Shown: positions 9,310 to 22,249, counted from the first letter of the stretch. The stretch: 64,000 nt of DNA from Globisporangium splendens (GCA_006386115.1 VFIW01000004.1:1054001-1118000); one strand, 5' to 3'. Notes: generated by a model not told the origin, from the sequence alone. Program-made: numbers and translations.

Positions 9310-12300
9310 TCAAGACGGGGAACAAGATGAGGGACTTACCGTTAACCCAGTGGGTCCAGACTGCGATCGTTGAGGCAGCAAGCTCGAGTCCATGTCCTTT
9401 GTTGACTTGACCAGAGTCGAGACCGCTTGCGTGGACTGCGCCGCAGAAGCTGCTGCCGCAGCGGATGCCGCCGTGAGACTGGAGTTGATCGTGGACATTC
9501 GGGACGGATACGCACTCAGAGGTGCTGCAATCGGGCGGTGAACTCCAGTTGTGACGATGCTGCTACGCTTCCGAGACGCTGCTGCAGCACTCGGGGACCT
9601 CGGTGAGTTCCTCTTTGTCGGACTCAGTGCTCTATTGTCAATGGTGGCTCCAGAGCCACCCAGACTATCAAGGTTTCCCAAATCCAGACGCGCTGGTCGC
9701 TGAGCTGGAGATGGCACCTGGACTTCCGCTGGCAAGGACTGTGCCACGCGGTCGCATACCTGAGCGAGTTCAGCGAGAAAGACCGAGTGGAACTCTTGAT
9801 TCGATATTTCGTCTGTGTTATTTTCCACGCGATCGTGATCCTGGTGCTGGACAACGATGGACGAGGTGTACTCGTCCAGGATGCGGTTCAACTCGTCCAA
9901 GTCGAGCACGTCCAGATCTTTTCCTGCCTCATTGTCGCCGGTTTTCGCCTTTGCTACTGCTGCTTCACGTTGTCGAAGTATCTGGCAAATCTCTTCCACC
10001 AGATGTGCCAATGCGCTCTGCTTTTGGAAAATGTGCGTGGTATTGGACTGAATATGGGGAGAGAGCAAGCCTCGGTACTCTTTCAGCAGTTGCAGCATCT
10101 GGACGCCACATTTGCTCAGCTCTTCATCCGCAAGCAGTGCGGACATGGCTGGAGACATGGCTTGGACTGAACGATCCGTGTCCAGCAGTCCGTTGCATGC
10201 ATATGTGTGGCTGTCGCTCTGAGTGGAAATCAGCTCCAAGATGCGCAGAATGCAGTCGAGCGCAGTCTTGTACTCCATCTCTGCGATGCTCAGCTGTAGG
10301 TAATTGAGCAGCGCAATCACATGATCGCCGCGAATTCGCAGCGCATGTGTAAACGCCTTCATCGCGTCATCACGCTGTCCGTAAAGCTAGTACAAGTATC
10401 CAAGGAAGGTGTACGCATCCGCGCGGATGATGCGACGCTGCTGCTGCCATTGCAATTCGCGCTCCGTGAGCTCGTTTTCATCGTCGTCCACCGTTTAAAG
10501 ACGCTAGGAGCGTGCTGGCAGTCGCATTGGCTCTCTGGCTGAGAGGAATGCACTCATAGGATCGTCATCGTGTGCCTGGGTTTCTTCGTCTGCGCACTGC
10601 CGGGCGCTCAGAAAGTCATCCAGCAGCGCGATCGCACGAAGCGCATCAGCTTCACTGGCTGACGAACTCTCGTCTTTCGTCTCCATTTGCATCAGCACCT
10701 GAACGCGCCAGGTGATGAGCACGTACTCGTCGGGTCTGTCGAGCGCCGTCTTGTAATGTGCACGCAGCAGAAACCGCGCGGCGCCTTCGAATTCTTCATC
10801 TTGGCATTTCGCCATCGCTTGAAGCAGATACTCACTGTAGGGTTGCTTCAGGAGCCCGCTTTGTAGTTTCTCACATTTCCATCGCGCTCGTCATCATTCT
10901 CATCGGGATCGTGTGGCTCTTGTTCGCCGTCGTGGCAAACCCAATGCCCGAAATCACGCTCGTAGTCAAAATACGAGGCATCTGCGATCGGCAATGGCGC
11001 GAGTCGCTGGTCCATGTCGTCTTCCTCATGCTCCGTCAATTGCTGCCCGAAAAACGAAAACAGCTCGAAGACGTGGAAGCACGGGAACGTGTCGAGACCG
11101 AACAGGAAATCGTGGACTGCGATGCGCACGACCGCTTTCCATTTGAAGCAGAACGCGAGCAGTTTCTCCGCGAGTTCTTTATCGGCGGCAGTGATTGATG
11201 AAGCGTTCGTGGATGGAGGTGAAGCTACTAGTGTTTCTGCTTGGATTGAGCGCTTTGGGCCGATTTCCGAGGGTATTTCCAAGTTATTGAGAACGACATG
11301 CAGGTCCTGCATGGTTGCAGTGCAGTTCCCCATCGTGATGAAGAGCTGCACTCGGTTCAGACGAGCTTCGATACGCTTGTTGCCTCGAGCACTGCTGAGC
11401 CAGTCTGCATTCTCGGCATTTTCAGGGACATTGTCACCCTCCAATGCGAACGCACGGTTGTAGTCTTCTAAAGCCACAGGGAACCTCAGCTGCTGGTGCA
11501 GAATGGAGCTCCAGTTGTTGAAAAACTCGGTCCGCGAGCCGTCCAGCGCGATTGCCTGCTGGTAAAACTCCATGGCTTCATCCTGCTTGTCCAAATGCTG
11601 GAATACGACACCGAGGTTGTACAGCAAGACAACTTTCTGCTTCTGATCTTCGTCCACGTGATGTAACCCAGATGCAAACGCGTCGTGTGCGTCGTCCAGT
11701 CGTTTTTGGTGGAATAGCGCCACACCCATGTTGTTGTACGCCTGGAAGCAGGTCTCTTCGACCTCAATAGCGTCTTGGAACCCACTCACAGCGGACGCGA
11801 GCACGTCGTTGTACAAGAACGCATTCCCACGATTGAAGTGCGTTATCGCGTTAAACGGATACGCCTGGATTGCGAGCGAGAACGCCATGAGTGCATCGTC
11901 GACCTTGCGGCTCCTCAAGTGGAAAGTGCCCAGCACGTTAAATGCCCCGACTAGGATGTTCGATGTGAGTGTGCCCTTCAGCCATGAAACTCGGGCTTTC
12001 GGCTCGAGCAAATCCGACAACACGCGTGCGCGTTGCTCGTTCTTCTTGTACTTTGCACTCGTCACGTTCTCCAGCGCTTTCAGCACGCGGTACTCAAACG
12101 TGAGCTTCTTGATCGCACGGAGGAATTTTGCATTACGAGCTCGCCGCTTGACTAGTGACACACTTGCCAACTGGTCCAGATTCGCATCCGAGCCTTCGAT
12201 CTTTGCGTCGGGAGTAAGCGTCATTTTCCTGGGCGATGATGCACCTGGTGCAACACCAGTCGGTAGTCGTCGTGACGGACTCCCGAAGCAAGGAAAAGAA

Positions 12301-15300
12301 GAAGGTGGTGGTTCGCTTGTCTCGAGTGCTTTCGCTGCAGTCGTAAAGCGACGCTGGCGGTAGATCTGCGCGTGCTGCTCCTGTTCCTCGCGTGCGACTT
12401 TGCGAAACGAAAAGACGACCTCAGCACTAGCGGTGATCTTGGCCGCCGAGTCTTTGGACGAGGCAGCAGCTTTCTTCGGCGATGAGGACGAAGACGGAGT
12501 TGAGGATGCTGCTGGAAAGTCGCTGCTGCCGTTCGTCGTGAACGAATTCGCCACGAAACTCATCGAGCGCTGCGCGTCGCGGGTTTTCTGCAGCATCTTG
12601 TCGCGCTCCGAATCCAGCATGTCGCATGGACTCATCAGTCGCATCCGCTTGTAGTGCGGGAGCGCATGCAGCAGCACTTGCATAGCCATGTCGGCCTCAC
12701 CGAGTTTCATGAGTAGGAACGCCTTGGCGACAAAGCCAACGTAGTTCTCGTGGTCTCGCTTCAGCGCCAGATCGACGTCCATGAGCGCAGTCTGGAGATG
12801 GTTCGCGTACATGTTGACGAGTGAACGATGCAGGAAAAGCTGCGAATCTTGTTGCGAGGTCGTCAATCCTGAGCTTCCATTATCGCCACTGGAAGTAATA
12901 GCATTTTTAAGACCAATGACCTTGCCGTACGAGATAATAGCGTCTTCGTAGTGATCGCAGCAGAAGCTGGCGTACGCGTACAGGTTCCAAGCTTCTTTCC
13001 ACTCCGGCTGCAGCTTGATCACTTGAGTTAGATCGTCCAGAGCGTCTCGGTAGTTCTGAAAGAGCGTACGGCAGACACTACGCTGGTAGAGTGCGCGAAA
13101 GTGCTCGGGTTGGATCGTGAGCACATGCGTGAAGTCTTTAACTGCGTTTTCAAGCACGAAGAGCTCTTGAAGCGCACACCCGCGCATGTAGAGCGCATCC
13201 ACATCGTCAGGATTCTGCTGCACAGCCTCCGTTAGCGCTTCCACAGCCTTACTCAGATTTCCTGAGTCAAAGTGGCAAAAGCCAATGCTCGTGTGCAGGT
13301 TTGGGTACGACGGAGCTCGATGGCGAACGCGGTAGAAATCTGCGAGTGCGAGAATCGTCAGACTCTCTTGCGCGTATATGCATCCACGGAGAAAGAGTGC
13401 TGGCAGGAACATTGGGTGCCGTCTGAGGCAATCGCTGAGGCACTCGGCAGCTTTCTTGGGCTGCGCTGAGAGCGCGAGCATGCGGCTGCGAAAGTAGTAC
13501 GCCAGAAAGTGCTCAGGCGAGATCTTGAGTGCCTCGTCGTAGTACTCTGTTGCCTTGGTGATGAAGCCCATGTTGAGGTGCGTGGTCTTGAGCTGCTCCA
13601 TTATGAGTGGCGTGAATGCGGCGTTCTTCTGAGACACGATCGCACTCACTTTCATCTGGTCAAGCGCTAGCTGACAGTACAGATTGCCAATGAGGACGCA
13701 ATTCAGGAGATGCTCCTCGCTCTGCTTGGGATCAGTACTTTGACGAGCAGCAGCGGACGAAGCCTTGGCTGGCGAAAGTGATGCATGATGTCGTCGATTC
13801 ATCTCCAGCAAGTGCTGCAGATCCAGGATCGCGTGGCCAAACCGGTTCAAGTGGATCAACGACGTGCTTCTCGATTCGTACGCACTGGCCTCGCCCCGCT
13901 GTTTTCTTGCTCAGCGTGCTTGACGATGGCCGCGGCCAGTTGCTCCCCTTCCTTTGCCGCGGCTACCACAGCATCCGCATCGCCGTCGTCATCATCACCT
14001 TCATAGACGTTGAGCTCGTCGCCATTGTTGTTGTTGCCAGGCTCGACGCTTTCCGGATCAGTAGAAGGTGATTGTGAAGTATTCGTGAGACGAGAATACT
14101 CCCTCTCTAGAGTCAGTGGGAGCAAACTAAACGAATTCAGACCAGCATTGCCAAACATGTCGACGATGAGCCGCCATTCGTAACCGTGTGGCAGGGATTC
14201 CCGCGTATTCCCCTCTTGTCTTCTTTTCTTCGTCAGATTCAAATCGTGACTCAGTTGGTGGAGCAACTTGAACGCCGACTTCAGATGGCCGTTGAGCAGC
14301 ATAATCAGCGTTCGCTGCACAAGCAGCAGCGGATCGTCCATGGCTCCTTTCGTTCCTCGAGCTTGATGGCTGCGGCCAAGTTGAGATCCTCCACGGCTTT
14401 CTCCATCTCAATCTTGATGCGACTCGCCATGCTTCACTAGATCAGACAGTAGAACTTGACTCGATCCACGACGCGTTGCTGCCATCGGCGTGCCAGCGAA
14501 GATGAAGCTGGCGCTGATGCCTGGTCGCTGGTTAAGCTCTGCATCTGGTTTCGCTTGTTGATCAGGTTGATGGCTTCGGTGAAGTAGATGTACGCAACCG
14601 AGGCATTGAACAGCTCCAACTCGATGATGCCAGCGACCATGTGGACGCACGGGTGTCTGCCAAACGTGGACAGTACGCTCTTTGTCAGCTCCCGCGCGGG
14701 GTTCGCATACTCAGTGTCCGTTGTGGTCGCAGTCTCCGGTCTTTTGGACACACTCAAGTTGTTGCTAGTCTCGTCTAACACGACGCCTTCCCATGGTGAG
14801 AGATGCTGCGTAGTCAGGTGGCTGGTCCAGTTTGCATTGCGCCGCGACGCCGGAAGACGGCGAAAGACGTCCAACTGGAACACATGCGCATACTCATCCA
14901 GGATACTTCCGTGTTTGATTCGCTCCTGAAAGTACTGGAAAATCGCATGCTCGCTGATGAACAGGAGCTGTCTCATTTGTGTAGCTTTGGCTGTGTTGTC
15001 CCTTGATTTGCTCGACTTACTGGGTGAGCAGAGTGGGGATTTCGTGGCTGTTGGAGATCGTGGAGACGTCGGTTGTTTCAAGGGTTCTACGGCGGACGGG
15101 ATCACATGCTCTTGCCGCTTGAGAGATCCATGGAGCGCTTCGACAAAGTGCAACGGGATCCACGAAATCGCGTCCAGGTCCAGAAAGTCCCCAAAGAGAT
15201 CCCGCTGAATGTACCCGTTTAGGAACGCCGGATCCATGCTTTCCACTAGCGACAGGTCGTGCACAAACTGCTCAAATTCCCCGAGCGCACGGTGAACGTT

Positions 15301-16677
15301 GGCGCGATGGAAGTACAAACACGGGTCCGGGCCATACCTCAACTCGGTTTCGTCCAAATGCCGCAACATTTTGGTCAGGTTCGTGGTCGAGAGCTTGGTC
15401 GTGTCGACGAGGTCACCACGATAACTGCGTGCACCGGGTAGGACGCAGAGCATGGGAAGCTGGAAGCGTTCGTACGCGGCGCTTGACTTCGATGATGGCG
15501 ATGACGGTGACGCTTTCCGAGTATTGTTGTGCCTCTGCATGACAGAGTAGTACGTGTCGAGCGCTGCCTTTAGCTCCCCTTTGAGAAGGCAGACGCCTCC
15601 GTATAAGTTTGTTGCTTCATGGTACAACAGCACGAGTTCTCGGAGTCGTTCTTCCGAAGACAAAGTCGAAGAAGTGCTTGTCAGTAGTGCCTCCAGTCCA
15701 CTGGTGGCCGAGTGTTCTTTTGCTGTGCTCTCGTTATCCTTAACATTGCGGATGCACGTTCGGAGGTTGTTCATGGCTTGCAGTAGCAAAATCGCGGTGT
15801 CCTGGAGCTTGTTCTGGCGAAGCAGCGCCGCACCTTCGCCGACTAACGCGCGATGGTACGTTGGCGACGACGCGCTGCATTCGTGTCGGCATTTCTCAAA
15901 CATGGCGCCAGCTTTCACATACCGTTTCCGCGCGAGCCGCAATTCCGCGTGCGCGATCAAGTAGTCGGGTCGTTGGCGTCGATCTTAGCGCAGCGCTCCA
16001 AGCAGTCTTCGGCGCGTAAGTGCATACCAAAGTGCGAGAACAAGACGCCCATCGAGATCAAGATCTGTTTGGTATTGCCGCCACGATTCGCGACAAATAG
16101 CAAATCGTTCTCTGCTTTCGAAGTTTCCTTCAACGCGCTGTATGCTTCGCTTCGACCCAAGCACGCACAAAAGAGAAAGATGCGCTCTTTCACGGCGCCT
16201 CTGTGTGCTGCAGTTGGTGCGGAAGCGAGTGGAGCTACCGGCGACTCCCCCTGAAGTTGCTGCTGATCGCTGGGCTCCACCACGACATCACCTGCCTTCT
16301 CGTTGCCGCCAGCGCTTGAGATGGATGCTGCTTGAGGAGACATTGGCATTGAAGTATTCGCACCGTATCGCTCGATCTCAACGCCGAAGTGTCGGACTGC
16401 GTTCTGGAAATCCTGTAACGTTGGAAAGAGGAACCCCAGCTTGAAATGCACATGCGGAAACCTCTTGTACACCCGCGCGAGATCCAAGTACAGATCGATC
16501 GCTTCGCCGACACGACCACTTAACCTAAAGCGTATGAATAAGCAACAATCAGGCCAATCGCACACAGGACATGCCAACAACTGCGTTCCAGCTTCACGCT
16601 GAAGTTGGCACTGCAACCAGTCGACGGATTCCTCACCAAGCCCATTGCGCATACGCATCCAGCTCGGTCGCCGTCAT
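9310..16677 (-). pseudogene. Giant TPR-repeat protein (TTC6-like), multiply broken
   Basis: Reading from ATG 16677, a short exon (16637-16677, MTATELDAYAQWA) splices through a GTGAGG...TTTAG intron to 16524. Tetratricopeptide repeats then continue for about 7 kb, with many A-x-x-x-F-x-x-A-x-x-x-P helices, e.g. LLYNLGVVFQHLDKQDEAME. The longest clean stretch is 10848-13859 (1003 residues). Lesions: a 1-nt frameshift near 15965 (NDP/DYLIAH), TAG then TGA at about 14434-14439, frameshifts near 14345, 13870 and 10868, in-frame TAG at 10504-10506 with a TAA just beyond, and a TAG near 10387 inside GYLY-stop-LYGQRDD. None of these spots leaves room for an intron of normal length. An intact protein would have about 2,400 residues. 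The TTC6-like label rests on overall architecture only; a ciliary role is inference. Confidence 0.7.
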
Positions 16678-17106
16678 CACGGCGCTCTTTCCGGATCTCG
16701 TGTCTGCGTTTCGTCGCATTTACAACGTCACTGAGCCGCCATTAGCCAGTACCATCATACGCACCAACCCAAAGGGGAGGAAGTGCTGCGGCAGGAGGCA
16801 TTTCAAGCCGCGTACGTGCTGGCATCAGTGGCGGCGGCATCACTCTTTCACTAGGGAGCTTTTGGTGCCTCCAAAGAAAGTAAGTGACTGTTCCACAGGA
16901 CACAGAGTGTTGGTCTATTGTCAAACTCAGTGTAGAACAAATCAGACTCACCCATCTTGTGTATGGAGCGCTCCAGACTCAGGAGTGTTGTCTGATATGC
17001 AAACTTAGTGTGTGCTGTTGGCGCGAACTTATTAGAGAGAGCATCTGATCCCTGTCTGGCTGGCAGCCACAAAGAGAGCATTCGATAAAGCGAAGGAAGA
17101 GCAAGA
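16678..17106. other. Divergent promoter region between the TPR gene and GPN3
   Basis: A 429-bp spacer between two divergent start codons. No extra gene is visible. Confidence 0.5.
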
Positions 17107-18610
17107 ATGCGCTGCTGCCAACTCGTGATGGGACCTGCGGGCACGGGCAAGGTGCGTGCCATCCGTACATGCTGCGTATGCGCAGTGTGTGGGCAGCTGT
17201 GGTGTGTCGCTGCTTTGAGCACAAGGCTTGAAGGAGTGGACGCTGATCGGAACGTGTGCTCATTGCGTTTCTATTTTGTTGTGCTGCAGTCCACTTACTG
17301 CAACAACATGCACGAGTTCTGCGCGGCGTCGGGCCGTATGACGTACGTCGTGAACTTGGATCCCGCTGCGGACCATTTTGAGTACCCGGTCGCGTTTGGT
17401 ACGTTTTTATTGGCAAATTTTAGTTTCCCCTCATTTCATGAGTCGCAACTGGTATCTCTAGGTCTCAATGCTAACGTCTGTGTGTTCATGTCTTACATGA
17501 CGATGACGTAGATATCCGTGACTTGATCAGTGTCGAAGACGTGATGGAGGAGTTGGGCTACGGTCCAAACGGCGGACTGGTCTACTGCATGGAGTACGTG
17601 GTTGTCGCTCTTCCTTTATTGCTGCACTGCGCTGAGGTCTCTTTGAGCATGAAGTTTACTTACTTTAATGCACTTGGCGCTTGTGTATGCTGCAGATACC
17701 TTGTCCAGAACCTCGACTGGCTCCAGGATCTGCTCACCGAGTACAGCGACGACGACTACTTCATCTTCGATTGCCCAGGTACGTGTCGTTGTGTGACTCT
17801 TGATCCACTGGGAAATCATTCCCTTCTTGCTACGTGGAAAACTCGCTTTGAGCTCATCTAATGGCGGCTTTAGGGCAAATCGAACTGTACTCGCACTTGC
17901 CTGTGATGAAGCAACTCTGCGATGCGTTGAAGGACTGGGGGTTCTCGATCTGCGGCGTCTACTTGGTACGTCTTGCCATCGAATACAAACTGCGTCATCC
18001 CTATGCAGCTTTTGTGGTTGATACTTACGCTGTTGTCTTTTTATGGCAATTAGATTGATTCGTTATTTATTGCTGATCCGACGAAATTCATCTCGGGCGT
18101 GTTGTGCTCGCTGTCGGCCATGGTGCAACTCGAGCTGCCGCACATCAACGTGCTCACCAAGTGTGACTTGGTCGACGAGAAGGAGCTGAGCAAGTACGTG
18201 GCATTACATACCAGGATAGTGCTGTTCCGTGGTCTCAACTTAGGAAAAGCTGACACTTGTCATTGGCGCTATGCGTTTGTAGATACTTGGACCCGTCGTC
18301 GGGGTACCTCTTGGAGAACCTCGCGAACTCGACAGAGCCAAAGTGGCGGCCACTGAGCGCAGCGATCTGCAATGTGGTACGTTTTTTGGCGCATGTGTGG
18401 CTCTGTGTGACAGCATTCTCAACTGCATGACTTACCAAACGATCTTGTCAATAGATCAATGACTTCAGCATGGTGGCGTTTGTTCCGATGAACGTGACAC
18501 GAGAAGAAAGTATCGAGACCGTGCTGCTGCACGTGGACCACGCGATCAACTACGGCGAAGACCTCGAGCCCCAGGAGCCAAAGGACAGCGAGGGCGACGG
18601 CGACTTTTAA
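17107..18610 (+). CDS. GPN3: GPN-loop GTPase 3
   Basis: Eight exons: 17107-17151, 17290-17398, 17512-17593, 17696-17778, 17874-17965, 18054-18193, 18283-18376, 18455-18610. All are GT-AG with consistent phase, giving 266 residues. Visible motifs are the P-loop [12 protein letters not shown] (split by intron 1), NLDPAAD, the diagnostic GPN loop in [14 protein letters not shown], the G3 motif [11 protein letters not shown] and the G4 motif [11 protein letters not shown]. These identify the GPN family, and the YCMEY context and length favour GPN3. GPN proteins help assemble and import RNA polymerase II. The acidic tail DSEGDGDF ends the protein. The gene is intact and intron-dense compared with its neighbours. 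Confidence 0.93.
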
Positions 18611-18714
18611 CTGCTGCAGAGGGTTTTTTTATTGCTGCTCTTGTGACTCTGTCTAAATAGAGACATGTGATGCCTTTCCTTGACTTGGTGTTGCGCTTGA
18701 TGAGGTATTCTACT

Positions 18715-18736
18715 TATATATATATATATATATATA
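18715..18736. repeat. (TA)11 microsatellite
   Basis: A pure TA run lies between GPN3 and the EF-hand gene, 29 bp upstream of the first ATG of the latter. Confidence 0.9.
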
Positions 18737-20013
18737 GCAAAGTGCCTGTGTACTGGACTCAAGCATGCAGCTCAGGAGTAAGGAGACCATGGAGCCACCG
18801 ACAACGAACAAGGGCACCTGCAGTGGTGGCAGTAGCAGTGGCAACGGCGCAACTGTCAGTATGATCGTGAAAACGATCGACGAGCAAGTGCAGCTGGTGC
18901 GCGTGTTCCGCTTGCTGGCGTTTGACATTCCCCTGCAAATCACGGAGCGCAAACTCGAGGTAAACAGCATATAATGTGTTGTTTACGTTCTATCCACACT
19001 GCTATCGGTCAAAGTGTCATGAAAGACATGGCGTCCGTGTTGCTTCGAGTTAGAAATTGAAGGAGAAGATTCATGGCGCGCAGGCATCCCCAGAGGTAAT
19101 CAACTATGTGTGGCTGAATTGAAGCTTGTATTGTGCTCATGCACCGTGTGCGTGCATTTGGCATTAAACTCAGAGAGCAAGTCGACGTAAAAGCTGTACC
19201 GAGTACCAAGCGAAACTCGATCGGTACACGAAAGAGCACGCGAAATTCATGGCAACATTGCAAGAAGAGACCAGCAACGGCTGCGAAATGGTGTGTGCCA
19301 AGTACCACATCACGGTCAAGTCGCTGGCAGCCATCGTGGACGACCTCGGCGGCTGCTCTTCGCCGTCGGCACTCGGGAAGAGCCACCTCGAGGAACTGAT
19401 CTGGGAGCTCAACAACAACCTGGACGGCATGCTCTCGTTTGACGAGTTTGAGAAAAGCTACATGCGTTCCCGTCTCGACCGCACGAGCTTGGAACCCTCG
19501 GAGATGTTCTTTCTCACGGGCTTTCTCATGTTTGACAAAGAGCGCACTGGACGGGTAGATGGACAATGCTAGAGAATACACTGCTACAACTCTGTGTGGT
19601 GAAACTATGTCCAATTGCTCACTTGCTGTTGCGACAATCATGGATTTTGCAGATCGTGCTGGACGATGCGATGAAGATCTTGTACGTGGCTGCATGGTTC
19701 ATTAGGCATTTCTACGTGGGTATTGCTAACAGCATGGTATCCTGAGCACAGCTACTTGAAATGTGGCGCCGCGATGGAAAATGAAATGGAGATCCACTTT
19801 GGCACCAAACTGGATGAAGGCGCGCAATTCATCACCTTCGCAGAGGCAAGTGTCTCCCTTTTATTGCTGCATCTTGGATTAAGCGATTGAAAAAGCGTCA
19901 CCCGGGATGAGGTTCGCTACTTACGCGTGCGAGTTCTTTGTGCGCATGGGCATCTAGTTCTACGATGCGGTCGCCAAACGCTCGGGCGAACTGATCGATC
20001 AGCAGGCATCCAC

Positions 20014-20025
20014 GTCGAAAGCCAA
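20014..20025 (+). repeat. Left target-site duplication of LINE copy 1
   Basis: GTCGAAAGCCAA, identical to 22250-22261, abuts the left end of the truncated LINE. Confidence 0.92.
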
Positions 20026-21222
20026 TGAGCCCAGAGAACGTGATAATGTACGTTGGTGTTACGAGCACTTCAAGTCGACAATTGTGCAGACTCAATGGGA
20101 CGGCGATGTGTTCCAGATCGACCTCAGCTCTAAAATGTCTGACAGGCTTCCAGGTATCATCGCTGAAGGACGAAAGCTACGTGGGACATTCTGTGCAGAA
20201 TGGCTGCCATACATGACCTCGACTGCAGATGGGTGGCTTCTTGATCCCAACGGCTCCCCCTACAAACTTGCTCACACATCATTATCAGTTGGAACAGCAC
20301 AACTGGGTGACATACTTCGATGGGAGTGGATAAGACCAGGAGTGCTTAACTTCATCCCAACATGTGGAATCTCCGGATTCTCCCGGCCGTCTATTCGAGC
20401 GCTCGAGCGGTTATGTGCTACGTTGGTATCCAACTTCCCACAGCTCCTGTATCGACCACAGCAAACAAATGTGCTTCGGCTGTACAACGGGCAACGTCAT
20501 TATAACCACGAATGGCATCTGCACACCAGTGAAGCAACTCTGACCCACGTCGACACGACCCTAGTCAAAGCTACGCATACAGTTCACTCTGCAATGGACT
20601 GTGACATCATGGCAACAAGAGACTTGAACGGGCAGAAGGTGTCGTTCCATGCACATCCACATTTCACAAGAATCGTGCAACTATGGGGTGGCAACGGACG
20701 ATACAATACGACCAGATCTTTCTATCGGCAACAAGTTGCAGCAACGAGGACACAAATTGGCAAAGATACTCGAGATGCAGCAGTCAACAAAGCTGTCCAA
20801 ACAGCAGGATCTCTGTGGCCAGGACTGCAATTAATCCAATGGAGCGAATTACACAACATCCCAGGGATTACTGCTTATACAGCCCAGACTCTTCTCCGGC
20901 TGAAAGCCAACCGACTCTCCATGTGGAACTATGAGAAAGCTGATCTATCCTGCTCGAATCCCGAATGCTCCCAAGTTGTCCAATCTTCTGTTCAACATCT
21001 ACTCTGGGAGTATCCGAAAGCCAAACTGGTGTGGAACTACTTTTATGCGCTATGGGCGAAGATCGGAATCACTCCTGGTCACGACCCCGCAATCTGGATC
21101 TTCAGTCTGGATCTGCCAGATACTCCAAGGCATGCATGGACCACGATCAAGAGACACATTATCGGACACAAGTTCTCCAATGAACATCTCCAAGATCACC
21201 TCTATTCCGTCGCACACATGCT

Positions 21223-22116
21223 GTGGCGATATATGAGCGCGTCGCTCATACATGCCATTTGGTGTGCGCATCTGCGACGCATGGATTCGGATCCAATCAA
21301 TCGACTGCTGAGATGGCGATCATGATGACCAGATTAGAGGCAGGAATGCGAAACCTCACACGACTCGCTGAAGCGCAAGCTGGAGACTCTGACGGTCACA
21401 CGGTTGCGGCAGTTCTCAAGGCATATGTCGACTGCTTTCTCAGCCAAACCGACGCCATCCCCTTGACTCCAAGTGATACTCGCGGCGTTTACCTGTTGTT
21501 TTTCGATGGTGGATCACGCGGCAATCCAGGACCAGGAGGGACTGGATCCATTATCGTGCGTGTCCATAAGGACTCGCACACAGCCAGTTTAATTTGGGCC
21601 GCGAGCATGGCGTATAGCAGGAAGGACACGACCAACAACTTTGCCGAGTACTGGGGTCTCATACACGGACTCCGAGAAGCCCAACGCAGTCACTTCGAAC
21701 CGTTGTACGTGATTGGAGACAGTGCGCTCATTATCTCCCAACAGCGAATGCATCGGTCCCCTCGACAGCACCGATTGGCACGTTTATACCAGACAAGTCG
21801 ACGACTCGCGGATTGCATCGACATCCGAGGATGGTACCATCACTACCGTGCCTTCAACAAGATGGCGGACTCAGCCGCCAACCTAGCGATGGATACCAGA
21901 ACCTCAACGCAGGTCCACTTCCCAACTCAAAGAGCTGCATTCAACAATCTCACCCAGGATCTTGACAACGACGTCATGCATTGGCTTATGCGAAGTTCGG
22001 AAGACCCAAGGTCATTGGACAACACAAGGCAGCCTCACATAGGACCAAGAGAACATGCCATCCTGGTCAAAGATTATTTAGCATTCAGAAGTGATCTATT
22101 GCAATCCGCGCTATAG
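21223..22116 (+). pseudogene. LINE copy 1, RNase H domain segment
   Basis: An open segment encodes an RNase H type I domain. The acidic active-site residues appear intact: Asp in LLFFDGGSRGNPGPGG, Glu in NNFAEYWGL, Asp in VIGDSALIIS and Asp in FNKMADSAANLA. It is out of frame with the upstream LINE segment because of the 1-nt deletion near 21299, so it would not be translated as part of the EF-hand fusion. Confidence 0.85.
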
Positions 22117-22195
22117 ACACATTTACACTCCTAGATGAAATTCGCAATGAAGATTAGGTAGGAGAATGGATATTGTAGGTCACGAAGATGAACCT

Positions 22196-22249
22196 AAATA
22201 TACCTCACCTTATAAAGATAAATATACCTCACCTTATAAAGATAAAGAT
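22196..22249 (+). repeat. LINE 3' tail: 24-bp unit twice plus AAAGAT
   Basis: The unit AAATATACCTCACCTTATAA plus AGAT occurs at 22196-22219 and 22220-22243, then AAAGAT. The other LINE copy ends with only one unit. The tail ends directly at the right target-site duplication. Confidence 0.9.

Larger units (their letters stand above)
20026..22249 (+). mobile_element. 5'-truncated I-type LINE, copy 1
   Basis: This 2.2-kb element matches the 3' part of the longer LINE at 55719-64000 almost throughout, with about 16 amino-acid differences over roughly 690 residues. It keeps the region after the reverse transcriptase, a Cys/His finger (CSNPECSQ...SVQHLLWEY) and a C-terminal RNase H. Homology starts at ATGAGCCCAGAG, placing the truncation inside ORF2. 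One A is missing near 21299 (ATCAATCG here, ATCAAATCG in the other copy), which splits the frame. The last Cys of the finger is Tyr here. The 3' end is two 24-bp units plus AAAGAT (22196-22249), with no long poly(A). The element is flanked by 12-bp target-site duplications. Confidence 0.93.

Noticed and set aside
9603..10307. 234-codon plus-strand open frame opposite the TPR gene 3' end
   Set aside because: No domain; the sense strand keeps readable TPR-type sequence, so this is a shadow.
19955..19957. TAG as a nonsense lesion in the EF-hand gene
   Set aside because: Better explained as the acceptor of a GC-AG intron, which restores a standard EF-hand sequence.
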